NCBI GenBank assembly: GCA_032622095.1
Contig: CP136066.1
Span: 110,257,319 to 110,321,318 of the forward strand
Origin: Siphonodentalium dalli
Taxonomy: Eukaryota; Mollusca; Scaphopoda; Gadilida; Siphonodentaliidae
Direction of reading: 5' to 3'
Length of the DNA stretch: 64,000 nt
A model generated the notes under the pieces. The model saw only the letters and a program-made list of their open reading frames with translations, was not told the DNA's origin and searched no databases. Positions 1 through 11,674 of this stretch are shown here, one piece after another (the first letter of the stretch is position 1; every line of letters starts with the position of its first letter). The position numbers and the translations under genes are program-made.

Positions 1-830
1 TTTAGCTCAAAATGGCTGCAAAAATGGCGGCCAAAATGGCAGCCGGAAGTGGACAAATTAATTGTTTTCTCTAATATCTTTAAGATCAGTTGATGCTGTT
101 TGGTACTGGTTGAGAATTGTGATTTTATGTTGTATGGTTCATGTTAACTGGCCATTGAGGCAATGAAATATGTCATTCGTGGAGTCAGAAATCCTTCTGA
201 TCCCTCGAAAATTCGATTTTACAGAAAGCGGTATAAAATTTTACCAAAAATCACCGTTGTGATTTCTAGTCACATTTCACCAAGAAATGGGGAGAATTGT
301 GCAATTTTAGTGAAACATTCCATTTCGTATGCATATTCCAGCTCATTAGTACCAAAATTGTCACTTTAGTTCAAAATGGCTGCAAAAATGGCAGCCAAAA
401 TGTAGAAAATGGTAAATATTGCCCCATGCTGCGTGCCATGCATCCACATACAAGTTGTGGTTGATGACACAAATTCACTATTCTGTCTTACATAGATTGA
501 ATACTAACATTTCTGATGCACATAACAAGTTGATTTTTCACATATATCCCAAACAATATTATCTGCTGTTCCAAAAAGTTAGCAAATTATGACCTACTTG
601 GTTATTAAACATGTTACTTAAGCAAGTGAAAACTATTGGTTCTATTCTGGTTGTCCCAGTACCTTATGAGGCATGACAAATTCATTTTAAAGGATGCAGT
701 ATGGAATTTTGGCAAAAAACTTCTTTTGAGATTCTGGCCATGTTTCTGAACGGAAATGGGCATGCAGAACTCCCAAACTGAGCTGAGCGGGGCCAATTTA
801 TGTGGCTACTCTCACACATTAGCGTTAAAA
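1..830. repeat. Left arm of a large inverted repeat (partial)
   Basis: This stretch is homologous, in reverse complement, to about 3735-4735. Landmarks in matching order are the 'aaaatggcagccaaaatg' motifs near 30 and 385, an 'atatctttaa' block near 68, the 'ctggccattgaggcaatgaa' block near 148, and the 'gaggcatgacaaattcatttt' block near 668. The arms differ by substitutions and indels throughout, so they are old. The outer end lies beyond position 1. Short reading frames inside it are fragmentary and resemble no protein. Together with the right arm it brackets the 42-bp minisatellite, which suggests either a long-TIR element that captured satellite DNA or an inverted segmental duplication. 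Confidence 0.7.
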
Positions 831-1369
831 TTGATCAACATTGATCAACTTAATACATGATGGTAGTCAGGGGAGGTTCTATGGTCACACATTATGTGAA
901 TAGGTATACATGACGTATACTCACAAATGGTGTGATTGGTTATACAAGGAGTGTTTATATGGTCATGGGTGTGGTGTTCATGGTGAGATGCAGGTGTACA
1001 CGGAGTGTTAATGCATGAGGTGAGTGGGTATACGTGGAGTGGCTGTATGGTCATTGGAGTGGTGTATGAGTATAACAAGAGTAGCTACGTGGTCATCTGT
1101 GTGTTGTTTACGTATATATGTAATGACTTTATGATCATATGTTGAATGTACAGGTGTACATTGGGTGGCTGTATTGTCATGGATGGGTGTATATTTAATT
1201 ATGTATACATGTGTTGGTTGTATGATCATGGGTGGGTGTATGGATAAATATGGATTGGTTGTATGATTATGTGTATAATAATTATAGGTGTACATGGAAC
1301 GGCTGTATGGTCATGGCTGTTGAAGTGTATATGCATATAGTTTCATTGTGATCATAGGTGTATATGGTA

Positions 1370-2218
1370 TTTGTAATACGACCCTGCCTAACTATGCTTA
1401 AAAGGCATGTCCTGATTGGCCAGTGGCCCGAGTTACCATGGCTATCTCGTTCCAGTTTTGTGGTACAATTCTACTTTTTCCAATTGTACCACGAAAAAAA
1501 TCGGTTTATTCAGATCGCCGCACGCGACTTTTCCCGTCTTTTCTAACTCCGCGCAAACGGGGCATCAACGGAGTACACCCGCACCCGTAACTCTTTGAAT
1601 TAATTTGCTACATCTTGACAATCTTGCGAATTTTCTAGCGATTTTTCGCTTGAAACCAGTTTGGTTGCCAATGAATATGGTCCAAATGATGTTATTATAT
1701 ACTGATATATGTTACGACCAAAGAAAGTTACTTAATAAGTATATTAAATGACAAAATAAATCCATGGGGCCGGGCTGTGCATTCGTCGATTCGAATCTCG
1801 ATCATATTCGATATTTCGGAATCAAGTTGAAAATGAAAGCGCTTGTTCACCAGTACAGAAGGGGAATAAGATTAGTTTAGTAAACTAGATCATTTAGATC
1901 GCTTTGTGTAAGGAAAATGGTCCATAGTCGATGATAATATTCATGTTGTCACAACAACGTTCAACACAGAAATGACAGCAATCGTATTTCCTGTACAATT
2001 TAAATAAAAGACACGGGCGCCGCTGAAAACACATCGTTTTTTAGCCAATCACAACGATTATTCACGCAAACAAATTACTGGAGTACTCCATGCAAAGAAT
2101 CTAGTACGGCCAATACGAATTACACCACGAAATGTTTTCTCACCTGAGACCGAAAAAGCGCAGTATTTCGTTGACTATTCAGTCGAATTGTGACCATAAA
2201 CTTTCAGTCGTATTACAA
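1370..2218. other. Unique segment inserted within the minisatellite
   Basis: This segment lacks the 42-bp unit and is less AT-skewed than the flanks. It holds several CCAAT-like motifs (near 1410 and 2045) and a small hairpin at 1460-1492, with 11-bp arms of gtggtacaatt and its complement around an 11-nt loop. The same 'ttgtaccac' word recurs in the large hairpin that closes the segment at 2219-2365. That suggests the two hairpins mark the ends of one inserted element. No protein-coding signal is recognised. Confidence 0.45.
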
Positions 2219-2365
2219 AAGAAATAAATACACGGTGTATTGGTGTGTATGGTCAAGTTGTACCACAAAAAACTTATTGTAGGACTCCGCTACGCGTCGT
2301 CCTACAATCAGTTTTTTGTGGTACAACTTGACCATACACACCTCTACACCGTGTATTTATTTCTT
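2219..2365. repeat. Near-perfect hairpin with 67-bp arms
   Basis: The left arm 2219-2285 and right arm 2299-2365 are reverse complements with about 64 of 67 positions matching. They are separated by a 13-nt GC-rich loop (tccgctacgcgtc). The right arm runs straight back into the minisatellite. A palindrome this intact inside degenerate surroundings implies a recent origin or active homogenisation. As RNA it would form a stem of over 60 bp. Confidence 0.85.
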
Positions 2366-3734
2366 AAGTATGTGCATTTTGCTGTTGGTGTATTGTCATT
2401 AAGGGTATATATGTATACAGGGACTCGCTGTATGATCATGGATCGGATGTATGAGTATACAGCGAATGGCTGAATTGTCATGCGTGAGGTGTATATGCAA
2501 GTCTGGAGTATACAAATAACCGTGTGGTATTGCTGTATCCATTCAATGATGAGGTGTATAGCTATATATATATATATATATGGAATGACTATGACCATGT
2601 GTGGGGTGCATATGTATATATTGAGTGGATATATGCCATGTATGTGGCAAATAGGTATGAGGTAGATATCATATGACCAATGGTGAGGTTGTGTGCATGG
2701 TACTGGCATGTGTTGAAGGGTTGTAAGGCAATTAGTGAGGTGTATACTTACAACTGGAGTGACTCTATGGTCATGAGTGGGGTGTATATGTATATCTTGA
2801 ATGGCTATATGGTCATGGGTGTGGTCAACATGTATACAGGGAGTGACCGTATGGCCAATGGTGAGGTGATGTGCAGGGTATTGGTATGCCTTGGAAGCTG
2901 CATGGCCACTGGTTAGGTGTATATGTATACCTGGAATGACTTTATAGGTATGGGTGGGGTGTATATCTTTAGTGGCTATATGACCATTGGTGTGGCCAAT
3001 ATGTGTATATGGAGTAACCATACGGCAAATGGTGATGTGAATTGGTAAACAATGTTTGACTATATGACCACGAATGTGGTTATGAGTATACACCGAGCGG
3101 CTGAATTGTCATGAGTGAGGTATATATGCAAGCCTGGAGCGTATGAATGGTCGTGTGAGCGGGGTATTGGTGTATATATAGAACTTCTGTATGGCCATTC
3201 GTGATGTGTATATGTATACTTGGAGTGACTCTATTGTTATGGGTGTGATGTGTTTTAATTTCTTGAGTAACTACAATCACTACATGGCCATGGGTGTGGC
3301 AAATATATATACATGGAGTAATTGTATGGCCAATGGTGAGGCGAATATATATACAAGAAGTGACGGCATGATCATGAATGTGTTGTAGAGCTATATACCT
3401 ATATGGTCGTGGGTGAGATGTAGAATTATATCTGGTGTGACTGCATGATGACTTGTGTCTATATAGTCAAGTGCGTGGTGTACGGGTATACATACGTATG
3501 GATGTACGGTTAATGGGTGAGGTGTACGTGTAAAAAGCTAGTGGCTACATGTCATGTATGTGGTGTTTATGTATATATGGATCCGGAGTGTATGGCCACG
3601 GATGTGTAAATTTGGGTGGGTGTCGCTTTACACAATAACCCAGGGATATGTTAATCGATATAGAGGTAATGATGGTGGTTTATATGCACAATAGGGGAAA
3701 CGGTTTTCCTGACATTAGTCATTTCGATGCCAAT

Positions 3735-4735
3735 GAGCCACAATTTTATTGGCCTGAGTAGCCTCATAATAATGCCCCTTTCAGTTCAGTTTCAAATTTC
3801 TGTCCATTTCCGTAAACAGGACATGGTCAGAATCCCAAAAGAAGTTTTTGTCAAATTTCCATACTACATCCTTTATAATTGATTTGTCATGCCTCATAAG
3901 TAACATGGTTAATACAAAGTGAGTCACAATTTGCTACCTTTTCGGAACACCAGAGAATACTATTCGGGATATATATGAAAAATCACATTTTTTACCAAAT
4001 TTGGTTGCCATTTTGCAAACCATCTTGAATAATTTTGTCCAAAAACAGTGTGACCCATTTAAGACAGATCAAAACAATAAACACCTTCGATACCAAAGAT
4101 AATTCCATTTTACTTGGGAAAATTGTCGTAACCTGAACAGTGACCTTTTGCCGATTTTGATGTCAAGTTTGTGATAGAAAAATCTAATAATTCTGGTAAT
4201 GTCAGTGTTTAAGATTGAAACAATTAACCAAGGTGCTTCAGAAATGGTAGTATTCAATATTTATAAATTTAAAAAAAATGTTTTCATCAACCACAACTTG
4301 TATGCGGTTGTATGACTCGCTGGGGCAATATATACATTTTTTCCATATTTTGGCTGCCATTTTGAGCCAACGTGACAATTTGGGTACAATTGAGTTGGAA
4401 TATTCATAAGAAATGGAATTTGTCCCTTAGATTGCACAGTTCTTCCCAAATCTTGACGAAATATGACCAAAATCCCAATGGTGATTTTTGGTCAATTTTT
4501 ATACCGTGTTCTGAAAAATCGAATCTTTAAGGGATCGGAGATGACAGGGAGCCCATGAATGGTACATTTCATTGTTCCAATGGCCAGTTAGCAGGACACA
4601 TACAAATAAAGTTATAATTCTCAAACAGTTCCAAAAAGCAGAAACATATTTTAAAGATATTAGTGAAAAAACGTCAAATTTTGTAATTTTGGCGTCCATT
4701 ATGGCGGCCATTTTGGATTATCGTACATGAATTGA
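3735..4735. repeat. Right arm of the large inverted repeat
   Basis: Reverse-complement match of 1-830, see there. Its distal 0.28 kb (from 4453) is also the beginning of the tandemly duplicated 1.6-kb unit. Part of the arm therefore occurs three times in the window: inverted at the left end, and direct at 4453 and 6076. About 3620-3735, between the minisatellite and this arm, holds nothing recognisable. Confidence 0.7.
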
Positions 4736-6075
4736 ATGTGGATACAAAGGCGGACATCCATGGTATCGCTTCGATAATCTCCAGTGTCTATATATCCTTT
4801 AATATAGCCATGGTATTTGATACATAATAGATACCCCTAAATCTCAAATTTTCGAAATGTCAAAGTCAATTTGAAGGTCAAGGGGTCACCAGAAACCTGG
4901 AACCAGCTAACTGGTTGATGTGGACCACATACCCAACCAACCCTGAAAGTTTCATGCTTTTATCCAAAAGTGAACGATTTTTCGTTAAGCGACTCCACTA
5001 TTATGCATATTATGCACTAGACCGCGGAGATGAACAGCATTGTAGTATGCTTATAGCAAAGATAACAAGATGACACTATACTGACTATCGTGGAAGGATG
5101 TTAGTAATCTCCGACACGCCACTGTTGCTTGTGTGGTATACCTAGCGCTAGCTACTGACACCTGATACTTGAAGTCATTCTGACAGCCGGTGCCATGCAG
5201 GAATCAGGTGTCACCTCTAAGACATAATTATGGAGAATATCGGGCGTGACTCCTCCAAATACAATTTTAGCAGTGGGGGAGTTACACGACTAATTTGAAT
5301 AGATGTCATTGGGCAACAAATATGATAACATATTAAAGTTATCGGGTAAATCCAGTTGGAGTTACTTGACTCTTATTCCTCTGTATTCTCTCACGGAACG
5401 AACATAGTATGCACACTGTAAATAATTGTATTTAAATCAACGTTCAATGCAACAGATATTGCCTAACTAGATTTTGCAACTGTGATAATATGGTATGCTG
5501 ATACGTCCCATCTTTTATGTAAGCGAGTATGGAGTTAATAAGCTTTATCTATATTCTTTATTAAATCCTAGCTCATTACAAGGGGGTATTAATTGTATAA
5601 TTATCTTCGTAGCCCGTGATTGACTACATCATTTACACATCACCTATATCATTAAAGATTCATTGAATGAATAAAGGGCACACAGCGGATGTTGTATATA
5701 GAATAAGTGTGGTGAGTGTGGTACTTCCTACTTTACATCGACAAAGCCCATTTAAAGACACTCTAAGTACAGCAATGCTCTAAGTAATCGACCCCTTAAC
5801 CACAGCAGAATTATGGGTAACTTTTCAGGATTTAGTCGGAAATATGGCCTGTAGCCATTCATCGGAAAGCTCTCGGTAACTTTTCAGGATTTAGTCGGAA
5901 ATATGGCTTGTTGCCATTCATCGGAAAGCTCTCAGGGAGAGCTTTCCGATAAATATGGCTTGTTGCCATTCATCGGAAAGCTCTCAGGGAGAGCTTTCCG
6001 ATGAATGGCTACAAGCCATATTTCCGACTAAATCCTGAAAAGTTACCCATAATTCTGCTGTGGTTAAGGGGTCGA
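4453..6075. repeat. 1.6-kb tandem duplication, copy 1
   Basis: Positions 4453-5540 match 6076-7163 at a constant offset of 1623 bp with only scattered substitutions. The remaining part, about 5617-6000, matches 11675-11990. The unit therefore exists as two head-to-tail copies, the second split by a LINE. The copy ends inside the terminal inverted repeat of a small foldback element (5767-6077), with a 'tt' microhomology at the junction with copy 2. Only short non-conserved frames occur; the 70-residue antisense frame repeated in both copies reflects the duplication. Confidence 0.9.
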
Positions 6076-6077
6076 TT
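5767..6077. mobile_element. Foldback MITE, copy 1 (right end truncated)
   Basis: The terminal inverted repeats are long. The left arm contains 'tcgaccccttaaccacagca' at about 5788 and continues through 'ttcaggatttagtcggaaat'. The right arm is its reverse complement, ending in 'ggttaaggggtcgatt' at 6077. The interior repeats the 'ttcatcggaaagctctc' block several times in both orientations. By comparison with the copy at 11823-12031, the outermost 17-18 bp of the right end are missing here, cut off at the tandem-duplication junction. No coding sequence. Confidence 0.75.
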
Positions 6078-7163
6078 GACGAAATATGACCAAAATCCCA
6101 ATGGTGATTTTTGGTCAATTTTTATAACGTGTTCTGAAAAATCGAATCTTTAAGGGATCGGAGATGACAGGGAGCCCATGAATGGCACATTTCATTGCTC
6201 CAATGGCCAGTTAGCAGGACACATACAAATAAAGTTATAATTCTCAAACAGTTCCAAAAAGCAGAAACATATTTTAAAGATATTAGTGAAAAAACCTCAA
6301 ATTTTGTAATTTTTGCGTCCATTATGGCGGCCATTTTGGATTATCGTACATGAATTGAATGTGGATACAAAAGCGGACATCCATGGTATCGCTTCGATAA
6401 TCTCCAGTGTCTATATATCCTTTAATATAGCCATGGTATTTGATACACAATAGATACCCCTAAATCTCAAATTTTCGAAATGTCAAAGTCAATTTGAAGG
6501 TCAAGGGGTCACCAGAAACCTGGAACCAGCTAACTGGTTGATGTGGACCACATACCCAACCAACCCTGAAAGTTTCATGCTTTTATCCAAAAGTGAACGA
6601 TTTTTCGTTAAGCGACTCCACTATTAAGCATATTATGCACTAGACCGCGGAGATGAACAGCATTGTAGTATGCTTATAGCAAAGATAACAAGATGACACT
6701 ATACTGACTATCGTGGAAGGATGTTAGTAATCTCCGACACGCCACTGTTGCTTGTGTGGTATACCTAGCGCTAGCTACTGACACATGATACTTGCTGTCA
6801 TTCTGACAGCCGGTGCCATGCTGGAATCAGGTGTCACCTCTAAGACATAATTATGGAGAATATCGGGCGTGACTCCTCCAAATACAATTTTAGCAGTGAG
6901 GGAGTTACCCGACTAATTTGAATAAATGTCATTGGGCAACAAATATGATAACATATTAAAGTTATCGGGTAAATCCAGTTGGAGTTACTTGACTCTTATT
7001 CCTCTGTATTCTCGCACGGAACGAACATAGTATGCACACTGTAAATAATTGTATTTAAATCAACGTTCAATGCAACAGATATTGCCTAACTAGATGTTGC
7101 AACTGTGATAATATGGTATGCTGATACGTCCCATCTTTTATGTAAGCGAGTATGGAGTTAATA
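6076..7163. repeat. 1.6-kb tandem duplication, copy 2 (part 1)
   Basis: Direct copy of 4453-5540, offset 1623. It stops at 7163 (...gagttaata), where the LINE tail with its attt repeats begins. Homology to copy 1 resumes at about 11675, downstream of the LINE. The 76 bp corresponding to 5541-5616 of copy 1 are absent from copy 2, so the insertion was accompanied by a target-site deletion. Confidence 0.9.
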
Positions 7164-7630
7164 TTTATTTATTTATTTATTTATTGACCTCCAAGTTTGG
7201 AGAGCGACTGGTAATATTTACAAATCAGACAACACGAAGTATGACATGCAAGGGTTACATAACAAATACATGCATACAAAAATAATAATAATAATAAAAT
7301 AAATACATAAAAAAAAAAAAAAAAAAAAAAACACACCCTCACAAATAAATAACATATTGATATTAACAGAGAGAGTTATATGTCACATGCATACGGCTCA
7401 ACGAGCGCTTCATTGTCCCAGACATACATCGCACTAATGCGGTCCAAGTCATATACAGTGGAAGAGCGATCAATAATCAAATAAAATATCACTATATACA
7501 GAGAGTCATATGTCGCATGCATACGGTTATACGACATATCGATGTGCTCTATTGTCCCTGGCAATTGTCGCACGCATGTGTTCGTATTTATATATAGGCT
7601 GGCTAAAGTATTGCGAAGTCCATAGTGGTG

Positions 7631-10600
7631 TCAGAGCTTCGATGGCGCACTATAGAACATAGATCTTACACGAATTAGTCTACACGCTATTAGAAGAAAT
7701 GTAGCAGCGTCCAGAAGTAAGTCTTCCAAGCAATCCAGGAACTTCTCGGTGAGTGTTTGAAGTGTGCTACCAAGAAGTAGAGCGAACAGATGAATTTCGT
7801 CAAGAGCAAGCAGCTCCATCGAAGTGACCACGCCATAGCGTGTCAGTATTCCGTCCCAGAATTGGTTCCGAAGAAAAAGCAGAGGTAATGACTGGCAAGT
7901 GAATAATATGTGCTGAATTTCATTGTTATATTTTGATTGGCAAAGACGGCACTGAAGGTTGTTCGGGTATGTGGTTCTGTGCAGTAGGAAGGCAAGATGT
8001 TTTATCGCTGAACTATGACGATCATTACCATGCAGTCGTTTCCAAAAAGACTAACATGTCAAAGGATACGGATGTGTTTTCCAGAGAACAGCTAGAGCAG
8101 GATCACTAGCGACAGATGACTGCCAAGAAGATACATATGTGTGATGAACAGCAGTCTTGACAATGTTTTTCCACGCGGATTTTACAGGAAATATCCCTTC
8201 ATCCAAGAATTCATCCAAATAGTGACGCAATTTATATTTGTCCATAATGGCGAATATATCTGAAACAGAGCCAGTAGCTTGGCGATTGAACAGTCTATAT
8301 ATGTGACAATTCGTTACAAAGATCCGGAGCGGTAACTGATGTGACTCTGGCAGTCGAATGAGTTGCCCGACAAAGCACAATTTTCGAATGTGTATCTCAC
8401 TCTCAACCGGTAGAAGTCCTAATAAACCGAGTGACAATTTAGTGGATGTTCGCTTTGGAAATGACTGTACATATTTTACACAAGTTCTTAGCGATTTGTC
8501 CATGATGCTTAATGCTGTTGATTGTTGAATTGGTATGAGATGTGTTCCGTACAATGCTTTGGGAAGAACTATGGTTTTAATGATCGTGCACATAGTTATC
8601 GGCGTGATCGTTTGGAGGGTTTTGCTTCCCATGATTCCAAAGAATGATTTTCTCAATTTTTCAGAGACGAGCGACGCGACAGAAGACGATGTGGCAGATT
8701 TATTCTGTGTCACACCCAAATGGACGTAGTCAGCCACCTCGTCGATAACCTGGCTTCCAAGCATCCACGTCCTATGTCCACCAACCGGAGCCTTTCTGTG
8801 TTCGTTGAATACAATTACTTTTGATTTGATGTGTGAAAAATTAAATCTCCATTTCAAACTGTATGTGTGACATATTTGTAAAAGTTTGTCGAGTCCGGAC
8901 TTTGATAGGGATAATAATGTTATATCATCTGCTGTTGTGGGAGCAGAAAACGAAACTCCGTTAATCTGCAGGCCAACTGTTGAATCTTTAAAAGCCACAA
9001 GAAGGTCATTAATGTAGATTAAGTAGCAAAAAGGGGATAATACACCACCCTGCCTTGTTCCTTGTTTCACCGCGAAACTGTCCGAGATGCGGCCACCGTA
9101 CTGCACTTTACTAGTCACATCCGTGTGGACACTTGAGAGGAGACGAATAAGCTTGCTTGAGAATCCGAGTTTTATGAATTTATATAAAAGGCCTGCATGC
9201 CAGACCTTGTCGAAAGCTTTTTGCGAGTCTAGGAAGCCCACAAACAATTTTGAACCATTGTCTCGGGTATAGTGAATTGATTCCGTTAGTATGAAAGAAG
9301 GCATGGAACAACTGATACCTTCCTGAAAGCCATGTTGGAGATCGTCGGGGAAACTATGGATTTGATGACTTTTGAGAATTCTCTGAAGGAGTATGCTTTC
9401 GAACAGCTTGTAAACCACTGGAAGCAGCGTTATAGCCCTGTAACTGTCCGGCAAAGTTGCAGGTTTGGGATAGCCTTTATACAAAGGGATCACAATGCCA
9501 GCTTTCATTTTTGGAGGGATCCAGACCATTTCAAACATGCAATCGAACAACTTTCTGACACAAACCAGTAACGAATCAGGGGCATGTTTTAAATGTTCGC
9601 CGACTATATCATCGTGTCCCGTAGATTTTCCTGGTTTGAGTTTTCGAACCAGTAAGCGAAGTTCGTTCGTTGTAACAGGTGAGCATTGAGGACATTCGTC
9701 GCCTGAATTCATGACCTCCTCTTTGGCGAGCACCGAGGCAACTTCGCGTTCAACAAAAATCTCAAACAATTCATCCGAGTGTCGGAGTGGTGTATAGAGA
9801 TCGCTGAAATAATTACACCATCCAGACAATATATCATTCGGATCTCGATAAGTCGCCCCACCAAATTCCATTGAATAACCGACCTTCGAAGTAGGTGAAC
9901 GCTTATTATTGAGGAGCTTCCAGAACTTATTTTGGTTATGTACAGAACTTCTCTCGACTTCCATTTGTTGGTTGTGAAGATAACCTTTCACTGATTTACG
10001 GTGCTCACGTCTGAAGTCCCGTTTAGATCGTTTATATAAAACATATGAAGAATGATGTAAATTTCGTGGTCGTCCTTCAGCTGCCCAACATTCGTGTAAT
10101 TTCTTGGTTTCTGATTTTAGTTTATCAAGATCAGAATTCCAATAAGTTCGTAAGTGAGGGCGATACTTTATCTGGGGAACAGAATAATCTGCAGCTAACA
10201 TAATGGCAGCCACTAAGCGATCGTAGAACGTACACAGGTCCTGCTTCGTACATAAAACACTTTCGCATAACGTCGCACACTCATGGTCTATCAAAGAACA
10301 GTATAGTTCCAAATTTGCGCGTTCCCATGCATAACGCTTTCTAGTGGTATGTTGTTGGCGAGTTTCGCATGGGATGGACAATGCACATACGACAGGGAGA
10401 TGATTCGAGGTGTTGAGTGCATCGTCGTTCAGAATCTCAGAAGAATATACCATACGAGTGTGAGACTTTGATACAATAATATGGTCTATCAATGAAGGCT
10501 CGTTCACTGTATAGTACGGAAAGAAAGAAAAATCACAGCCTTTGCAGTTCTTCGAAGCGGTAACGGACACAAGTCCAACGCGGTTGAGAAACGAACAGAA

Positions 10601-11192
10601 AGTTTTAGCCCTTTCGCTTGTGATATATGAGTTGTGATGATCGTATGCTTTAGGTATATGCACATTCACATCCCCCATTATTATAACAGGTCCATTGGGC
10701 ACCAGCATAGCGTGTACATTGTCCAAGTTGTCCAGGCATTCTTTGAAATATGAGTGGTCGTGGTTAGAACTTGGCATATATACTAGGTAATACAGAAAGA
10801 AAAGAGTTTCTATCAATTTTCATCTGAATTCCAATACTTCTGTCGTCGCTCGTTTCAATTTGAGTGCAGTGGTTCATTATACGTTTGTGTATTAAAAGTG
10901 CCACCCCATCTCGATAGAAGCCTCCGCCATTCGCTGTGGAAATGAATCTCCCTGGCTTCGATAAACTAGTATAATTGTCTGACAAAATATTAAAAAGTTT
11001 TAGTTCATGATCACCTTGCCAGTGTTCCGAAACACCAACAACATCATATATGTTCTTTTGGAGAATACTTGATAAATATGAGCTACTGCTGGCTAGACCA
11101 GTAGCGTTCCATGAAAACAACTTAAGTTGATGTATTCTTGCCATTAGAAGTTGAAGAAGGGGCGTTATTCGACCATCGTCTGCAATAGACAC
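7631..11192 (-). pseudogene. LINE ORF2: endonuclease / reverse transcriptase / zinc knuckle, broken
   Basis: ORF2 would nick target DNA and copy element RNA at the nick. In order: an APE-type endonuclease starting within 11192-10764 (LFSWNATGL, then VGVSEHW with the catalytic Glu); a frameshift at about 10800-10816; the rest of the endonuclease (VYMPSSN, IIMGDVNVH, SLIDHIIVS, and SNHLPV in place of the usual SDH); then reverse transcriptase (YRAITLLPVVYKLFE, FLDSQKAFDKVWH, GTRQGGVLSP, and TTADDITLL carrying the two catalytic Asp). The main open stretch is 10816-8051. A single in-frame TAG at 8051 follows. Beyond it the same frame stays open to 7631 and encodes CRLCQ...HILFTC, a C-x2-C-xn-H-x4-C knuckle. 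The main stretch begins at a non-ATG codon, so its apparent start is the frameshift point. The intact protein would be of normal LINE ORF2 size. Confidence 0.88.
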
Positions 11193-11674
11193 ACACTGGC
11201 CAAAATCCTTTGTCTAGAAGTGGAACACCCTGCTCCTTTGACACATTCAAACGGGCGCTTATCGTACCCTGTCTAGAACTAGACATAAGTTTTATAAATG
11301 TTGGCACAATACCCTTTTCCACAAGGAATTGTTTAATTCCATGTGGTGTCGAGGAAGGATCAATACCACCAAGGTAGAAGCGTTCATTTTTCTCACGTAC
11401 TACTCCAATGAATTTACTTGAGACTTCTGAATTGGGTCGGGACCGCGTAGGAACGTCATTGAATCCACTTGCTTGCGACTGTGCGTTTAATGTGACGGCA
11501 CATTTGTCTCTCCGTATGATAGTGTCTATAGATTTTGGGGGTGAACTCTCGTCTCTCGATGATGAACTGCATGTAGTATGATTCGTTGACGGCAATGGAT
11601 ATAAATATCTGGTGCGTTCACCGGGTTTGGTACAATTTTTATCTGCAGTACGCAATGTGTCATTCTCCTCATGA
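11122..11674 (-). pseudogene. LINE ORF1, C-terminal fragment
   Basis: An open frame of about 180 codons with no upstream ATG of its own; the first in-frame codon usable as a start is TTG. It ends in a block with FYLGGIDPSSTPHGIKQFL, GTISARLNVS and DKGFWPVCVYCRRW. Layouts of this kind, an RRM-like fold ending in 'FWP-x-G/C-V', are familiar from LINE ORF1 proteins that bind element RNA. The fragment is cut at the 5' LINE boundary, so the N-terminal half is missing. Its 3' end overlaps the start of ORF2 by about 70 nt in a different frame, consistent with ORF2 translation by frameshift or reinitiation. Assignment rests on position and motif, not on a database match. Confidence 0.65.

Larger units (their letters stand above)
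840..3620 (+). repeat. Minisatellite, about 42-bp unit, interrupted
   Basis: A degenerate tandem array with a unit of about 42 bp, of the form 'ggtcatgggtgtggtgtata' followed by 'tgtatacatggagtggctgt'. Copies run about 840-1350 and about 2370-3600, and all read in the same orientation. Because 42 is a multiple of three, long antisense frames appear, for example 2344-3093 minus, with a 14-residue His/Thr/Ile-rich period. These frames are by-products of the array and not genes. A short (TA)n run lies near 2566-2581. About 1370-2365 is non-repetitive and splits the array. Confidence 0.8.
7164..11674 (-). mobile_element. LINE retrotransposon copy 1 (5'-truncated, minus strand)
   Basis: Non-LTR retrotransposon on the minus strand. 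Its 3' end is at 7164, next to an (attt)n tract; on the element's own strand this is an AAAT tail. Its 5' end is at about 11674, inside ORF1. It holds the C-terminal part of ORF1, then ORF2 with endonuclease, reverse transcriptase and a terminal CCHC zinc knuckle. The boundaries are set precisely by the interrupted tandem duplication. The copy is dead: one frameshift in the endonuclease and one in-frame stop before the zinc knuckle, but otherwise well preserved, so the insertion is fairly young. The 3' UTR holds two diverged copies of an approximately 100-bp block (about 7366 and 7500) and an A-rich run at about 7311-7330. The clade is not resolvable by eye; it is of the endonuclease-bearing CR1/Jockey/I type. 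Confidence 0.9.

Noticed and set aside
1780-1810. 'gattcgaatctc' as a tRNA B box
   Set aside because: No A box at the right distance and no cloverleaf could be drawn.
2344-3093. 249-codon minus-strand reading frame, His/Thr/Ile-rich
   Set aside because: Repeats with a 14-residue period because the underlying DNA unit is 42 bp. No upstream or domain evidence.
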